In this document: positions 15,567 to 24,737 of the stretch, piece by piece
How the letters are laid out: each line of letters opens with the position of its first letter
How positions within the stretch are numbered: the stretch's first letter is position 1
Assembly: GCA_035528275.1 (NCBI GenBank)
Contig: DATKYV010000083.1
Coordinates: forward strand, 1-26,893
Length of the DNA stretch: 26,893 nucleotides
DNA from: DATKYV01 sp035528275
GTDB taxonomy: Bacteria; Acidobacteriota; Terriglobia; UBA7540
Direction of reading: 5' to 3'
Program-made: the position numbers and the translations under genes
Notes under the pieces: generated by a model
Databases searched by the model: none
What the model was told of the DNA's origin: nothing
What the model saw: the letters and a program-made list of their open reading frames with translations, nothing else

Positions 15567-15596
15567 TTGACACTCTACAAAAGTCCGTGCTAAATT
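15567..15596 (+). promoter_or_regulatory. Sigma70-type promoter of the ATP synthase genes
   Basis: TTGACA (15567-15572), an 18-base spacer, then TAAATT (15591-15596, four of six matches). Predicted start is near 15603, about 46 bases before the b' start codon. It lies back to back with the redoxin promoter. Confidence 0.65.
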
Positions 15597-15648
15597 TCCT
15601 AGTCTTTGCAATTCAATGGCTTACTGCCTGTAAGGCTGACCTGCTCAA

Positions 15649-16131
15649 ATGGGCGAAATACTAAGTCGGCTGGGGCGGCTTTTTGTCCAGAGCACCCCCA
15701 CCGTTATCTTCGTTTTCCTCCTCCTGATTATCCTCGACCGGCTTTTCTTCCGGCGCCTCGACGAAGTCCTGAAGGAGCGCGAGGAAGCGACCCGCGGCGC
15801 TCTGGCGCGCGCCCGCAAAGAGACGGCGACCGCCGAGGCCAAGTGGCAGGAATATGAGTCGGCGTTCCAGGCTGCCCGCCAGGAGGTCTACCGCCAGCGA
15901 GAGATTGACCGGCGCGAGGGGCTCGCGGAGCGCGAGAACTCTCTCGAAAAGTCGCGGGAGCAGACGGAATCCTGGCTGAAAGATGCGCGGGGGAAATTAT
16001 CCGCGCAGGTGGAATCCGCCAAGAAGGAATTGAATCGGGCCAGCCAGGCGCTCGCCCTGGAGATTACGGAAGTAATCCTCGGTGACGGCGGTCCCGCAGA
16101 GCGGGACCGGGAATCGAGGGTGTCGCGGTGA
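15649..16131 (+). CDS. atpF': ATP synthase F0 subunit b' (first b-type subunit)
   Basis: A 160-aa peripheral-stalk subunit of F-type ATP synthase. One membrane helix lies at about 16-33 (TPTVIFVFLLLIILDRLFF), followed by a long charged helix (about 35-150, Glu/Arg/Ala-rich heptad-like) that would dimerise with the b subunit encoded next. Starts with ATG at 15649; only a weak ribosome site (CTGACCTG region) is visible. The stop overlaps the GTG start of the next gene by four bases (GTGA), which suggests coupled translation. Two different b genes in tandem imply a b/b' heterodimer as in cyanobacteria and many Proteobacteria. Which of the two is b' is an inference from order and length. Confidence 0.85.
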   Translation: MGEILSRLGRLFVQSTPTVIFVFLLLIILDRLFFRRLDEVLKEREEATRGALARARKETATAEAKWQEYESAFQAARQEVYRQREIDRREGLAERENSLEKSREQTESWLKDARGKLSAQVESAKKELNRASQALALEITEVILGDGGPAERDRESRVSR

Positions 16132-16757
16132 AACCATCCGGACGCCGGCCACTGCTGATCCTCTTTCTTGGCGCCTGCCTTGTGGTTTTCGCGGGCGCGG
16201 GATTGGCCAACGCGCTGGGCGTTGTTTCCGCGGCGCCGGAAGAGGGCGAAGCCGCGGCGGAAGGCGAAGGGCACGGGCATGAGACAATCTACCGCTGGAT
16301 CAATTTCGCCCTGCTGGCCGGAGCACTGTTCTATGTCCTGCGCAAACCGATGGCGGCATTTTTCAGCGACCGTTCCGCCTCCATCCGGAAGAGCCTGGAA
16401 GAGGGGCGGAAGGCGCTCGAGGCTTCTCAAGCTCAACTGAAGGCCGTTGAGGAGAAGCTGCAGCACCTCGACGCTGAGATTGCGGAGTTCAAGCTCGCTG
16501 CGGCGCGCGAAATGGGCGAGGAACGCGAACGCATGCGCCAGGCCACGGCGCAGGAGGCGGAGAAGTTGCTCCAGGCGGCGCGGTCGCAAATGGAAACTGC
16601 CGCCAAAGCCGCGCAGCTCGAGCTGAGACTTTATGCCGCGCGCTTGGCCGTGGAGCTTGCCGAGGAGTTGATTCGCCAGCGTCTGGACGACGCCGCGCGC
16701 CAACGGCTGGTCAGTCAGTTCCTCGCCAAGCTGGAAGCCGCAAAGACCGAACATTGA
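16128..16757 (+). CDS. atpF: ATP synthase F0 subunit b with N-terminal signal-like extension
   Basis: A 209-aa second b-type stalk subunit. It begins at a GTG overlapping the previous stop. Residues 7-30 form a hydrophobic signal-like segment (LLILFLGACLVVFAGAGLANA), then an acidic/His stretch (EEGEAAAEGEGHGHE), then the membrane helix at about 56-72 (INFALLAGALFYVLRKPM) and the long stalk helix ending in LAKLEAAKTEH. The PMAAFFSDRSASIRKSLEEG segment after the membrane helix is typical for subunit b. A first hydrophobic segment before the real membrane helix, probably cleaved, is known in b subunits of some Deltaproteobacteria and Acidobacteriota. Confidence 0.9.
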   Translation: MKPSGRRPLLILFLGACLVVFAGAGLANALGVVSAAPEEGEAAAEGEGHGHETIYRWINFALLAGALFYVLRKPMAAFFSDRSASIRKSLEEGRKALEASQAQLKAVEEKLQHLDAEIAEFKLAAAREMGEERERMRQATAQEAEKLLQAARSQMETAAKAAQLELRLYAARLAVELAEELIRQRLDDAARQRLVSQFLAKLEAAKTEH

Positions 16758-16822
16758 AGATGGGAGGCGGGAACGCCGAAGCTCGGCATCCCTGAGTTTC
16801 GACCGCCCTAAGGACGAGTTCC

Positions 16823-17362
16823 GTGGCAATTGCCGTCGCCAACCGATATGCTCGCGCTCTGGCCGATGTCGTGGCCCGCACCGGCGACTACCGCGCGGTG
16901 GCCCGCGAGCTGGAGGATTTCGTCACCGTCTACCGTGAAAGCGCCGAGCTGCGCGATCTCTTCGACACGCCGGCCGTTCCTCTCGAAGAAAAGATGAAAG
17001 TGCTCGAGGTGATTCTGGCGCGGCTGGGAACTTCGGTGACCTCGGGGAACTTCCTCCGCGTCACCCTGACCAACTATCGAATGAGGGTGTTGGAGAAGAT
17101 CGTTCAGGCGTTTCAGAGAATCATCAATCAGCGGTTGGGGGTTGTGCAGGTGAAGGTCTCTTCCGCCGAAACTCTGCACGAGGCCGAGCGGCGGGCCGTG
17201 GGGACGCGTTTTGAAGAGGTGACGGGAAAACGCGTGGAAGTCGAGTTCCACCAGGAGGCGGAATTACTGGGCGGAATTCTCGCCCAAATCGAAAGCACGG
17301 TGTACGACGGCTCCGTCCGCGGCCACCTTCAGCGCATCCGCCAGCGGTTGATGGGCGAATAA
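16823..17362 (+). CDS. atpH: ATP synthase F1 subunit delta
   Basis: A 179-aa OSCP/delta subunit, which links the top of F1 to the peripheral stalk. The family start IAVANRYARALADV is present, with the N-terminal helical bundle to about residue 105 and a C-terminal region containing QRLGVVQVKVSSAETL and the conserved LLGGILAQIESTVYDGSVRGHLQRI. The start is GTG at 16823, preceded by AAGGA; no upstream ATG in frame fits. It is separated from the b gene by 65 bases and from atpA by 78 bases. Confidence 0.93.
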   Translation: MAIAVANRYARALADVVARTGDYRAVARELEDFVTVYRESAELRDLFDTPAVPLEEKMKVLEVILARLGTSVTSGNFLRVTLTNYRMRVLEKIVQAFQRIINQRLGVVQVKVSSAETLHEAERRAVGTRFEEVTGKRVEVEFHQEAELLGGILAQIESTVYDGSVRGHLQRIRQRLMGE

Positions 17363-17440
17363 GTGCTTTGGGGAACGACTGAAATCCTCGCCGGGGACGG
17401 AAGGCGCGCTGTTCCGTGAGGGCGAGGGAGAGGCGAGACG

Positions 17441-18973
17441 ATGCCACAAATCAGGCCGGACGAAATCACCAAGATTATCCGCGAGCAGATTGAAAACTAC
17501 GACCGCAGCGTGACGGTCAGCGAGGTGGGAACGGTCACCTCGGTCGGCGACGGCGTGGCGCGCATCCACGGGCTCGACAACGTTATGGCGGGCGAGCTGC
17601 TCGACCTCCCGCACGAGGTAGCGGGGGTGGCGCTCAATCTCGAAGAAGACCAGGTGAGCGCCGTGCTCTTCGGCGACTACGTCAAGATCCAAGAAGGCGA
17701 CACGGTCAAGCGGACCAAGCGCATCATCTCGGTGCCGGTGGGCGAGGCGTTGGTGGGCCGCGTGGTGGACGCCCTGGGCCGCCCGACGGATGACAAGGGG
17801 CCCATCATGACCGAGCAGTTCAGTCCCATCGAAAGGCTGGCGCCGGGCGTGGTGGACCGCCAGCCGGTCCGCGAGCCGCTGCAGACCGGATTGAAAGCCA
17901 TCGACTCGATGATTCCCATCGGCCGGGGGCAGCGCGAGCTGATTATCGGTGACCGGCAGACGGGTAAGACCGCCATCGCCCTGGATACGATCATCAATCA
18001 GCGCGGCGAGAACGTGATTTGTGTCTACGTCGCCATCGGCCAGAAACGTTCGACCATCGCCCAGGTGATCAAAACGCTCGAAGAATTCGATGCGATGAAA
18101 TACAGCATCGTGGTGGAGGCGGGCGCTTCCGATCCGGCGCCCATGCAGTACATCGCGCCTTACGCGGGCTGCGCCATGGGCGAATACTTCCGCGACTCGG
18201 GACGCCACGCGCTGTGCATCTACGACGACCTTTCGAAGCACGCGGTCTCCTACCGTGAAATCTCTCTGTTGCTGCGCCGGCCACCGGGGCGCGAGGCGTA
18301 TCCCGGTGACGTTTTCTACCTCCACTCCCGGCTGCTGGAGCGCGCCGCCAAGCTCAACAACGAGTTGGGCGGCGGGTCGCTGACCGCGCTACCCATCATC
18401 GAGACGCAGGCGGGTGACGTTTCCGCCTACATCCCCACCAACGTGATTTCCATCACCGACGGCCAGATCATTCTGGAAACCGACCTGTTTCACTCCGGCA
18501 TCCGGCCCGCCGTCAACGTGGGCCTCTCGGTCTCGCGGGTGGGGGGCAACGCCCAGATCAAGGCGATGAAGCAGGTGGCGGGAACCCTGCGTCTGGAGCT
18601 GGCGCAGTACCGCGAGCTCGCCGCCTTTGCGCAGTTCGGCAGCGATCTCGACCGCACCACGCAGGCGCAGCTCAATCGCGGCAAACGGCTGACCGAAATC
18701 CTCAAGCAGGACCAATACAAGCCCATGCCCGTGGGGAAGCAGATCGTCACGGTCTTCGCGGGGACGCAGGGCTTCCTCGACGATCTGGCGGTGGAAGATT
18801 GTCTGCCCTACGAAGAGGGCCTGGTCAATTTCATGGATTCTTCATATCCCGGCCTGGAAAAGAAGATCAACGAAAAGAAGCAGCTCGATGACGCCCTGCG
18901 CGCCGAGGTGCGCAAGGTTCTGGACGAGTTCAAGGCCAAGTTCCTGGCGGACCGCAAGGCGAAGGCGACTTAG
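17441..18973 (+). CDS. atpA: ATP synthase F1 subunit alpha
   Basis: A 510-aa non-catalytic nucleotide-binding subunit, close to the usual length. N-terminal helix (RPDEITKIIREQIENY), beta-barrel (VGTVTSVGDGVARIHGLDNVMAGE) and the nucleotide-binding domain with Walker A GDRQTGKT at about 170-177 and the Walker B strand ALCIYDDLSKHA. The ATP synthase alpha/beta signature region PAVNVGLSVSRVGG is intact, and the C-terminal helical domain ends normally. ATG 17441 has GGGAGAGG upstream. The first and best-conserved F1 gene in the block; atpG follows after 26 bases. Confidence 0.98.
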   Translation: MPQIRPDEITKIIREQIENYDRSVTVSEVGTVTSVGDGVARIHGLDNVMAGELLDLPHEVAGVALNLEEDQVSAVLFGDYVKIQEGDTVKRTKRIISVPVGEALVGRVVDALGRPTDDKGPIMTEQFSPIERLAPGVVDRQPVREPLQTGLKAIDSMIPIGRGQRELIIGDRQTGKTAIALDTIINQRGENVICVYVAIGQKRSTIAQVIKTLEEFDAMKYSIVVEAGASDPAPMQYIAPYAGCAMGEYFRDSGRHALCIYDDLSKHAVSYREISLLLRRPPGREAYPGDVFYLHSRLLERAAKLNNELGGGSLTALPIIETQAGDVSAYIPTNVISITDGQIILETDLFHSGIRPAVNVGLSVSRVGGNAQIKAMKQVAGTLRLELAQYRELAAFAQFGSDLDRTTQAQLNRGKRLTEILKQDQYKPMPVGKQIVTVFAGTQGFLDDLAVEDCLPYEEGLVNFMDSSYPGLEKKINEKKQLDDALRAEVRKVLDEFKAKFLADRKAKAT

Positions 18974-18999
18974 GAACAAGACTTCGAATTGGGATCAAA

Positions 19000-19854
19000 A
19001 TGGCGAACGTACTCGACATTCGACGGCGCATCCGCTCGGTGAAGAACACGCAGCAAATTACCCGGGCGATGAAGATGGTAGCGGCGGCGCGGCTGCGCCG
19101 GGCCCAGGACCGCGTGTTCAACGCCCGGCCGTACGCCAACCAGATGCTGGCGCTGCTGGGGAGTCTGGCGGCGCGGACCGAGCAGCGCGCCCATCCCCTG
19201 CTCGCCGAGCGGCCCGTGGAAAAGGTGCTTCTGGTTTTGGTCACGGGAGACAAGGGCCTCTGCGGAGCTTTTAACACCAACCTGATTCGCGCCGCTCAGG
19301 ACTATCTGACCGAGCATCGCGATCACAAGGTGTCGATGATGGCGGTGGGACGCAAAGGTCGCGATTTCTACCGCAAGCGGCCGGTCGAAATCATCGCCGA
19401 TTACGTCAACATATTCACCCGGCTCCAATTTTCCCACGCCCGGGAAATCGCCGAGCGGATCATCGGCCTTTACACGCGGCGGGAAGTGGACGCCGTCGAT
19501 TTCATCTACAACGAGTCGAAGACCGTTCTGACCCAGCGCCTGACGGTGGAGCGGTATCTCCCCATCAGGCCGGTGAAGCCGATTGAGGGTGAGGCCCTGG
19601 TGGACTACATTTACGAGGAACCGGCGGCGGAGATTTTCCGCCGCCTCTTGCCGCGCTACGTGGAGATCCAGGTATATCGCGCCTTGCTTGAATCGGCGGC
19701 GGCGGAGTTTGCGGCGCGCATGACGGCCATGGACGCCGCAACCAACAATGCCGGGGAAATGATCGACTCCCTGACCCTGCATATGAACCGTGTTCGGCAG
19801 GCGGCGATTACCAGGGAAATTATCGAGATTGTGAGCGGCGCCGCCGCCCAATAG
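19000..19854 (+). CDS. atpG: ATP synthase F1 subunit gamma
   Basis: A 284-aa central-shaft subunit. The N-terminal helix MANVLDIRRRIRSVKNTQQITRAMKMVAAARLR and the C-terminal helix (from MTAMDAATNNAGEMIDSL, ending RQAAITREIIEIVSGAAA) together form the antiparallel coiled coil that turns inside the alpha/beta ring. The Rossmann-like middle carries VLVTGDKGLCGAFN, typical of the family. No redox-regulatory cysteine insertion of the chloroplast type is present. Start ATG 19000; the preceding ribosome site is weak (TGGGATCAAA). A hairpin lies between this gene and atpD. Confidence 0.97.
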   Translation: MANVLDIRRRIRSVKNTQQITRAMKMVAAARLRRAQDRVFNARPYANQMLALLGSLAARTEQRAHPLLAERPVEKVLLVLVTGDKGLCGAFNTNLIRAAQDYLTEHRDHKVSMMAVGRKGRDFYRKRPVEIIADYVNIFTRLQFSHAREIAERIIGLYTRREVDAVDFIYNESKTVLTQRLTVERYLPIRPVKPIEGEALVDYIYEEPAAEIFRRLLPRYVEIQVYRALLESAAAEFAARMTAMDAATNNAGEMIDSLTLHMNRVRQAAITREIIEIVSGAAAQ

Positions 19855-19867
19855 AGTTTTGGGACGG

Positions 19868-19885
19868 GTCCGTCCGGTGACGGAC
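19868..19885 (+). promoter_or_regulatory. Intercistronic hairpin between atpG and atpD
   Basis: GTCCGTC (19868-19874) and GACGGAC (19879-19885) form a perfect 7-bp stem with a CGGT loop, in the 56-base gap after atpG. No U-run follows, so it is not a standard terminator. It could protect the 5' end of an atpD-containing transcript or reduce read-through or decay. Confidence 0.5.
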
Positions 19886-19910
19886 TGCCACACTGACGGA
19901 AGGGGATAGC

Positions 19911-21353
<1,443 letters not shown>

Positions 21354-21360
21354 TTACGGT

Positions 21361-21432
21361 CGGGCGATTGGGCGATCAAGTCAACGGAGCGGCACCGTGC
21401 GAGCTCCGCTGAAGCCTTGACCCAATGGCCCG
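21361..21432 (+). promoter_or_regulatory. Long nested hairpin between atpD and atpC
   Basis: An inner stem TCAACGGAGC (21381-21390) with GCTCCGCTGA (21403-21412), one mismatch, is enclosed by an outer imperfect stem: 21361-21380 (CGGGCGATTGGG then TCAAG) pairs with 21416-21432 (CTTGA then CCCAATGGCCCG) except for one mismatch and a 3-base bulge. The structure ends 13 bases before the atpC start codon and would cover its weak ribosome-binding region. Could also be a degenerate intergenic repeat. Confidence 0.6.
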
Positions 21433-21445
21433 ATGAAGCAATCAC

Positions 21446-21880
21446 ATGGCAGACGCACTACCTACACAACTGCACCTGGAAATTGTGACGCCCGACCACC
21501 AAGTGGCGCGGGAATCGGTGAGCGGGGTCAGCATTCCCGGCAAGAACGGGTACCTCGGCATCCTGCCCGGGCACGCCCCGCTGCTCTCCGAGCTCCAGGT
21601 GGGGGAGCTCAGCTACGTCCACGAGGGGCTGACCCATCATCTGGCGGTCAGTTGGGGGTTTGCCGAGGTCCTTCCCGACCGGGTGATTATCCTGGCTGAA
21701 ACCGCGGAGCGCGCCGAGGAGATCGACATCGAGCGTGCCGAACAGGCGAAGCAGCGCGCTGAAGAGCGCCTGAAGAAACTCACCGACCCGGAAATCGATA
21801 TGGAGCGCGCGCGCGCGGCGCTCGACCGGGCGCTCACGCGCTTGCAAGTATCGCGCCACGCGAAGCAAGAGCTTGCCTGA
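21446..21880 (+). CDS. atpC: ATP synthase F1 subunit epsilon
   Basis: A 144-aa epsilon subunit, which contacts the c-ring and inhibits the rotor. The N-terminal beta-sandwich begins QLHLEIVTPDHQVARESVSGVSIPGKNGYLGILPGHAPLLSEL, a strong match to the family, and the two-helix C-terminal domain (AEERLKKLTDPEIDMERARAALDRALTRLQVSRH) is present, so the long inhibitory form is made. ATG 21446 has no good ribosome site and follows a long hairpin, so translation may be modest. Last gene of the block; a short hairpin follows at 21904. Confidence 0.95.
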   Translation: MADALPTQLHLEIVTPDHQVARESVSGVSIPGKNGYLGILPGHAPLLSELQVGELSYVHEGLTHHLAVSWGFAEVLPDRVIILAETAERAEEIDIERAEQAKQRAEERLKKLTDPEIDMERARAALDRALTRLQVSRHAKQELA

Positions 21881-21903
21881 AAACTCTCCATTTTCATTCG
21901 GAC

Positions 21904-21919
21904 GGGTCCAGGCGGACCC
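21904..21919 (+). terminator. Short hairpin after the ATP synthase genes
   Basis: GGGTCC (21904-21909), loop AGGC, GGACCC (21914-21919): a perfect 6-bp stem 23 bases after the atpC stop. There is no U-run after it (CAAGG follows), so it may need Rho or act only as an mRNA 3' stem. Another stem, CCGGGGT with ACCCCGG, occurs at 21967-21984. The rest of 21881-22120 shows nothing I recognise. Confidence 0.4.
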
Positions 21920-22120
21920 CAAGGACATCAGAAGGCGATTAACCGCCCGCGCCGGCGCGGAGTGCTCCGGGGTCACAACCCCGGCTCAAACGGCTGGAAG
22001 CCTGCGGACTTTGAGCGTGCGGTTCTTGGTCGGCCCGGCAGGGCGGATTGATTCCGCGGAGGCTGGGAGCGGGTCCTTCGCCATGAACCGCCCCGGGACG
22101 CCCTCCACGCCGATTGCTTC

Positions 22121-22411
22121 TTATTCGGGCGGTGGAAGAGGAGTGGTGATTCCGCTGTACAGCCACAGCCCGACGATCGCGAGCAGCAGAACGACGGATA
22201 GCACTCCCAGCGCTCGAATCGGCGTATCGAACTTGTGGACCTTCTTCTCTATGGCAGTCTGCTTTTGGATGGCCTGATCTTCGCGCGCATCGTCCGTCAG
22301 GTCGATCCAGCCACTCTCTTGGCTTTCCAGGCGGGAACGATAGATGAGCAGGACGATGAAGGGTATGGTGACCAGGACCCAGACGATGGCAGCCCACACA
22401 AGACCACTCAT
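22121..22411 (-). CDS. Small two-span membrane protein, unknown function
   Basis: A 96-aa protein with two clear membrane helices, at about 4-23 (LVWAAIVWVLVTIPFIVLLI) and 68-87 (ALGVLSVVLLLAIVGLWLYS). The loop between them is charged (ESGWIDLTDDAREDQAIQKQTAIEKKVHKF) and probably cytoplasmic or stalk-like; the protein ends in TTPLPPPE. Hydrophobic periodicity and codon pattern look real, and GGGGGTG lies a few bases before the ATG at 22411. I do not recognise a family. It is the last of three minus-strand membrane-anchored genes, but the gaps (219 and 406 bases) argue against a tight operon. Confidence 0.7.
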   Translation of the reverse strand: MSGLVWAAIVWVLVTIPFIVLLIYRSRLESQESGWIDLTDDAREDQAIQKQTAIEKKVHKFDTPIRALGVLSVVLLLAIVGLWLYSGITTPLPPPE

Positions 22412-22630
22412 GGTTCACCCCCAGGCGGCTCAGACGTCTTGTCAGTGCGTCAAAGTCTACTTCCCCTTGGTTCTCAAAGCAAGCCACGTGCCAAGGTGAA
22501 TCGGCCAAGCTGATCCAGTGGATGGGATATAGCCAATTCCTACGGGGCGGATTCGGCGACGACGGCCAGACAGCATAGCCTGGCACGAATTCGGCAAAAC
22601 CCCTGCCGGTGACGCTGGCTGAAGAGTGCC

Positions 22631-23128
22631 TCAGGTCTTGAAGTCCTGCAGGACTCGATCCCAAATTCGAATGACTGCCCGTTGAAAGTCCAGCAGATTC
22701 TGGGCCACCCAGTAGGTGCTCCACTCGTAGGTCTTGTCCCAGCTCTGCGGCAGGGCCCAGGCCTGCTGGAGCTTCGTCCAGTGGAGGAGTCTTACCTCGT
22801 TTGACTTGCCGGAGCTCCCGCGCGGGAGGTCCGCCTTCGCGATATTGAATTCCGGCGGGGGCAAGGTGGGGAGTGGTGTTCCGTAGGTGTATTTCCCTTG
22901 CATCACTTGCCGCGCGCATTCCCAGTAGGCGAGGGCCGCGGGAGCCTCCGCGGCGCGACGCTCCGCGCTCCACTTCTCCGGCATCTCCAAGAACTTGGTC
23001 GGAGGCTTTTGTTTGAGCCGCATCACGGGACGAATGCAAAGGACCGCGAAGACACCAAGGACCAAGGCGAGCAACAACCAGCCATAATGCCGTTTGGATT
23101 TGTACTCGACGACCTTGTCAGCCGCCAT
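22631..23128 (-). CDS. Membrane-anchored hypothetical protein
   Basis: A 165-aa protein with a short basic N-terminus (DKVVEYKSKRHYG) and a single membrane helix at about 15-33 (GWLLLALVLGVFAVLCIRPV), leaving about 130 residues on the other side. That part is Trp- and Tyr-rich (ALAYWECARQVMQGKYTYGTPLPTLPPPEF and WALPQSWDKTYEWSTYWVAQNLLDFQRAVIRIWDRV), so it is probably folded, but I recognise no domain. The AALAYWECARQV start of the soluble part looks helical. ATG 23128 has AAAGGTG upstream at a slightly long distance. The gene after it on the same strand is another small membrane protein. Confidence 0.7.
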   Translation of the reverse strand: MAADKVVEYKSKRHYGWLLLALVLGVFAVLCIRPVMRLKQKPPTKFLEMPEKWSAERRAAEAPAALAYWECARQVMQGKYTYGTPLPTLPPPEFNIAKADLPRGSSGKSNEVRLLHWTKLQQAWALPQSWDKTYEWSTYWVAQNLLDFQRAVIRIWDRVLQDFKT

Positions 23129-23534
23129 GGGGATGCACCTTTCCTGGTGCCATTCTACTTCAGAATGCTGGCTCAGCGAAGGCTTACATGAGCGATTGAA
23201 CGATGGAGCTTCCGAGGGGTATATCGGCTGTTCTCCACGAAGCTGTTGGGAGGATTTGGGGGCCCGAGCGAGGCTGGCTGAAGAGCGGGGGAGGCCGTGA
23301 AGGAGCTTTCTCGCCGGGCGTCTGGCTTGGGTCGGCTTGCCAGCCCCTTCAATTGCCGCGCGGCGGGCGGGGTGTTTCTGCCCTCCCTACTCGTGGTCCG
23401 ATGGCTAGGGCAAATCCCCCGGCGCTTGCTCCTCCTGCCCATGGCAGGACTCTCGGACCCCGCGCGGGTTAATGGGGAGCGATGTCACCTCGCTCCCCTG
23501 GCGTCCTCAGGGCGCGCCGTCTGCGAACAAACGA
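23129..23534. other. Intergenic stretch without a recognisable gene
   Basis: No reading frame here has a domain, a good ribosome site or protein-like composition, and I see no tRNA-like cloverleaf. The only clear structure is the hairpin at 23474-23498, listed separately. Confidence 0.5.
23474..23498 (-). terminator. Hairpin after the coiled-coil protein gene
   Basis: GGGGAGCGA (23474-23482) and TCGCTCCCC (23490-23498) form a perfect 9-bp stem with a 7-base loop. On the minus strand it comes 37 bases after the stop of the gene at 23535-24485 and is followed by ATTAACC, a poor U-run. A terminator or mRNA-stabilising stem is likely. Confidence 0.5.
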
Positions 23535-24485
23535 CTATGAACCCCGCCTGCCTTGGACACCGCTCACCTCGTGAAGCCGGGCATGAGAAGCCCTGGAACT
23601 CTCTTCGATCGGCAGCAGCAAGTAGCCGACGGCCGAGTCCTTGGTCACGCGGGTAACCACCAGCTCGTACATCTCATCGCCCTGCTTAGTGTAGAAAGTG
23701 ACCGGCTGTTGCACGCCTTGGTCGCGCACCCACAGGGTCCGGCCCTCGGGAGCGTATCTGATCCAGCCACTGAACCGCTGGTAAAGGACGTTGGTCTTCG
23801 TCACCTGCAATGAGATTTCGGGCGCCAATTCGTGCAGGCGCTTCTTAACCACCTCGAAATCCACACGCTCGGGCTCAAGCTCTTCGTTTAGCTCGATGAG
23901 TTGCTGCTCGTTCGCGGCCACCCGCCGGCTCAAGCCGTCGAAGTCCTGGCCGGCCTGTCGTTGGACCGCAGTGAGTTCCGACTGAATGCCGGCGAGCTCA
24001 TTCCGAAGCTGTGCCAAGCGGGCGCGATCCGTTTGCTGCTCGGACTGGAGCTCGCGAATGCGCGCCTCAAGCCCCGCGGCGCGTTCGTCCATCCGATTCT
24101 GCACGCGCGACTCGAGCTGGGCGGTCAACTTCTCGGCATACTTCCGCGTGCTGCTCGTGCGTGAGTTCACCTTCTTGTCGAGCTCCGCAAAGCTCTGTTG
24201 CAACGCCTGCCAATCGAAGCTCATTTCGCGAAGGCGGGCCTCCGCCGCGGCCATCCGTCCGCCCACCAACTTGACCGATTCAGCCACTTCGGGAATCTGG
24301 CTGAGCCGGACGTTTTCTTTGTCGAGGGCGAGGTATCCGTAAGTCGCCACCCCGATCAGGGTGAGCAGCAGAATCGCAAACGCCGCCCACAGCCCCTTGG
24401 TTTTCGTCTCCTCGGGCTGGGCGGCTTGCGGTTCCGTGCCCTGGAGTGTCATGTCAGCCCATTTCTTCTCATGGTTGTCGCTCAT
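23535..24485 (-). CDS. Membrane-anchored coiled-coil protein, unknown function
   Basis: A 316-aa protein. A short hydrophilic N-terminus leads to one membrane helix at about 31-51 (LWAAFAILLLTLIGVATYGYLAL). A long coiled coil follows (about 60-205), with many heptad-like Leu/Ala/Glu/Arg runs such as LESRVQNRMDERAAGLEARI and ELAGIQSELTAVQRQ. The last third (from about 225, APEISLQVTKTNVLYQRFSGWIRYAPEGRTLWVRD) looks like a beta-rich C-terminal domain. This layout suits a periplasmic or cell-envelope scaffold, but no family is recognised. ATG 24485 has an excellent site (GGGAGG, 5 bases before), so a 25-residue upstream extension is rejected. Confidence 0.75.
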   Translation of the reverse strand: MSDNHEKKWADMTLQGTEPQAAQPEETKTKGLWAAFAILLLTLIGVATYGYLALDKENVRLSQIPEVAESVKLVGGRMAAAEARLREMSFDWQALQQSFAELDKKVNSRTSSTRKYAEKLTAQLESRVQNRMDERAAGLEARIRELQSEQQTDRARLAQLRNELAGIQSELTAVQRQAGQDFDGLSRRVAANEQQLIELNEELEPERVDFEVVKKRLHELAPEISLQVTKTNVLYQRFSGWIRYAPEGRTLWVRDQGVQQPVTFYTKQGDEMYELVVTRVTKDSAVGYLLLPIEESSRASHARLHEVSGVQGRRGS

Positions 24486-24737
24486 TTCGACCTCCCGGCA
24501 CCGCCCCAGGATCGTCTTCCCACTGCGGGGGCGATGCTGTGGTGGAAATTTGATGGGCAATCATCGTGCCAGGTGAAAAGCATCAATAACGGCATTGGTT
24601 TTCAAAGCTTTGGCGTTCAACAGGAAGTGTCAACGAGGCGGGATCAAGCGTAGAGATTTCCGGCGGGGCGAAAAAACTACAGAATTCGACTCGATTGAGC
24701 GATGGCGATGAAAGATCCACGCGAAGAGCCCGGGCCG

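Noticed and set aside
21873..22277. A 134-codon plus-strand frame after atpC
   Set aside because: Overlaps the atpC end and the antisense side of the 96-aa membrane protein; no domain and no good ribosome site.
21939..23039. A 366-codon minus-strand frame across three regions
   Set aside because: It overlaps two better-supported membrane proteins in another frame and is Arg/Gly/Pro-rich for most of its length; only a short central part looks protein-like and is reported separately.
23129..23534. A tRNA or structural RNA in the GC-rich gap
   Set aside because: Several short stems occur, but no cloverleaf, TpsiC arm or other known RNA signature was found.
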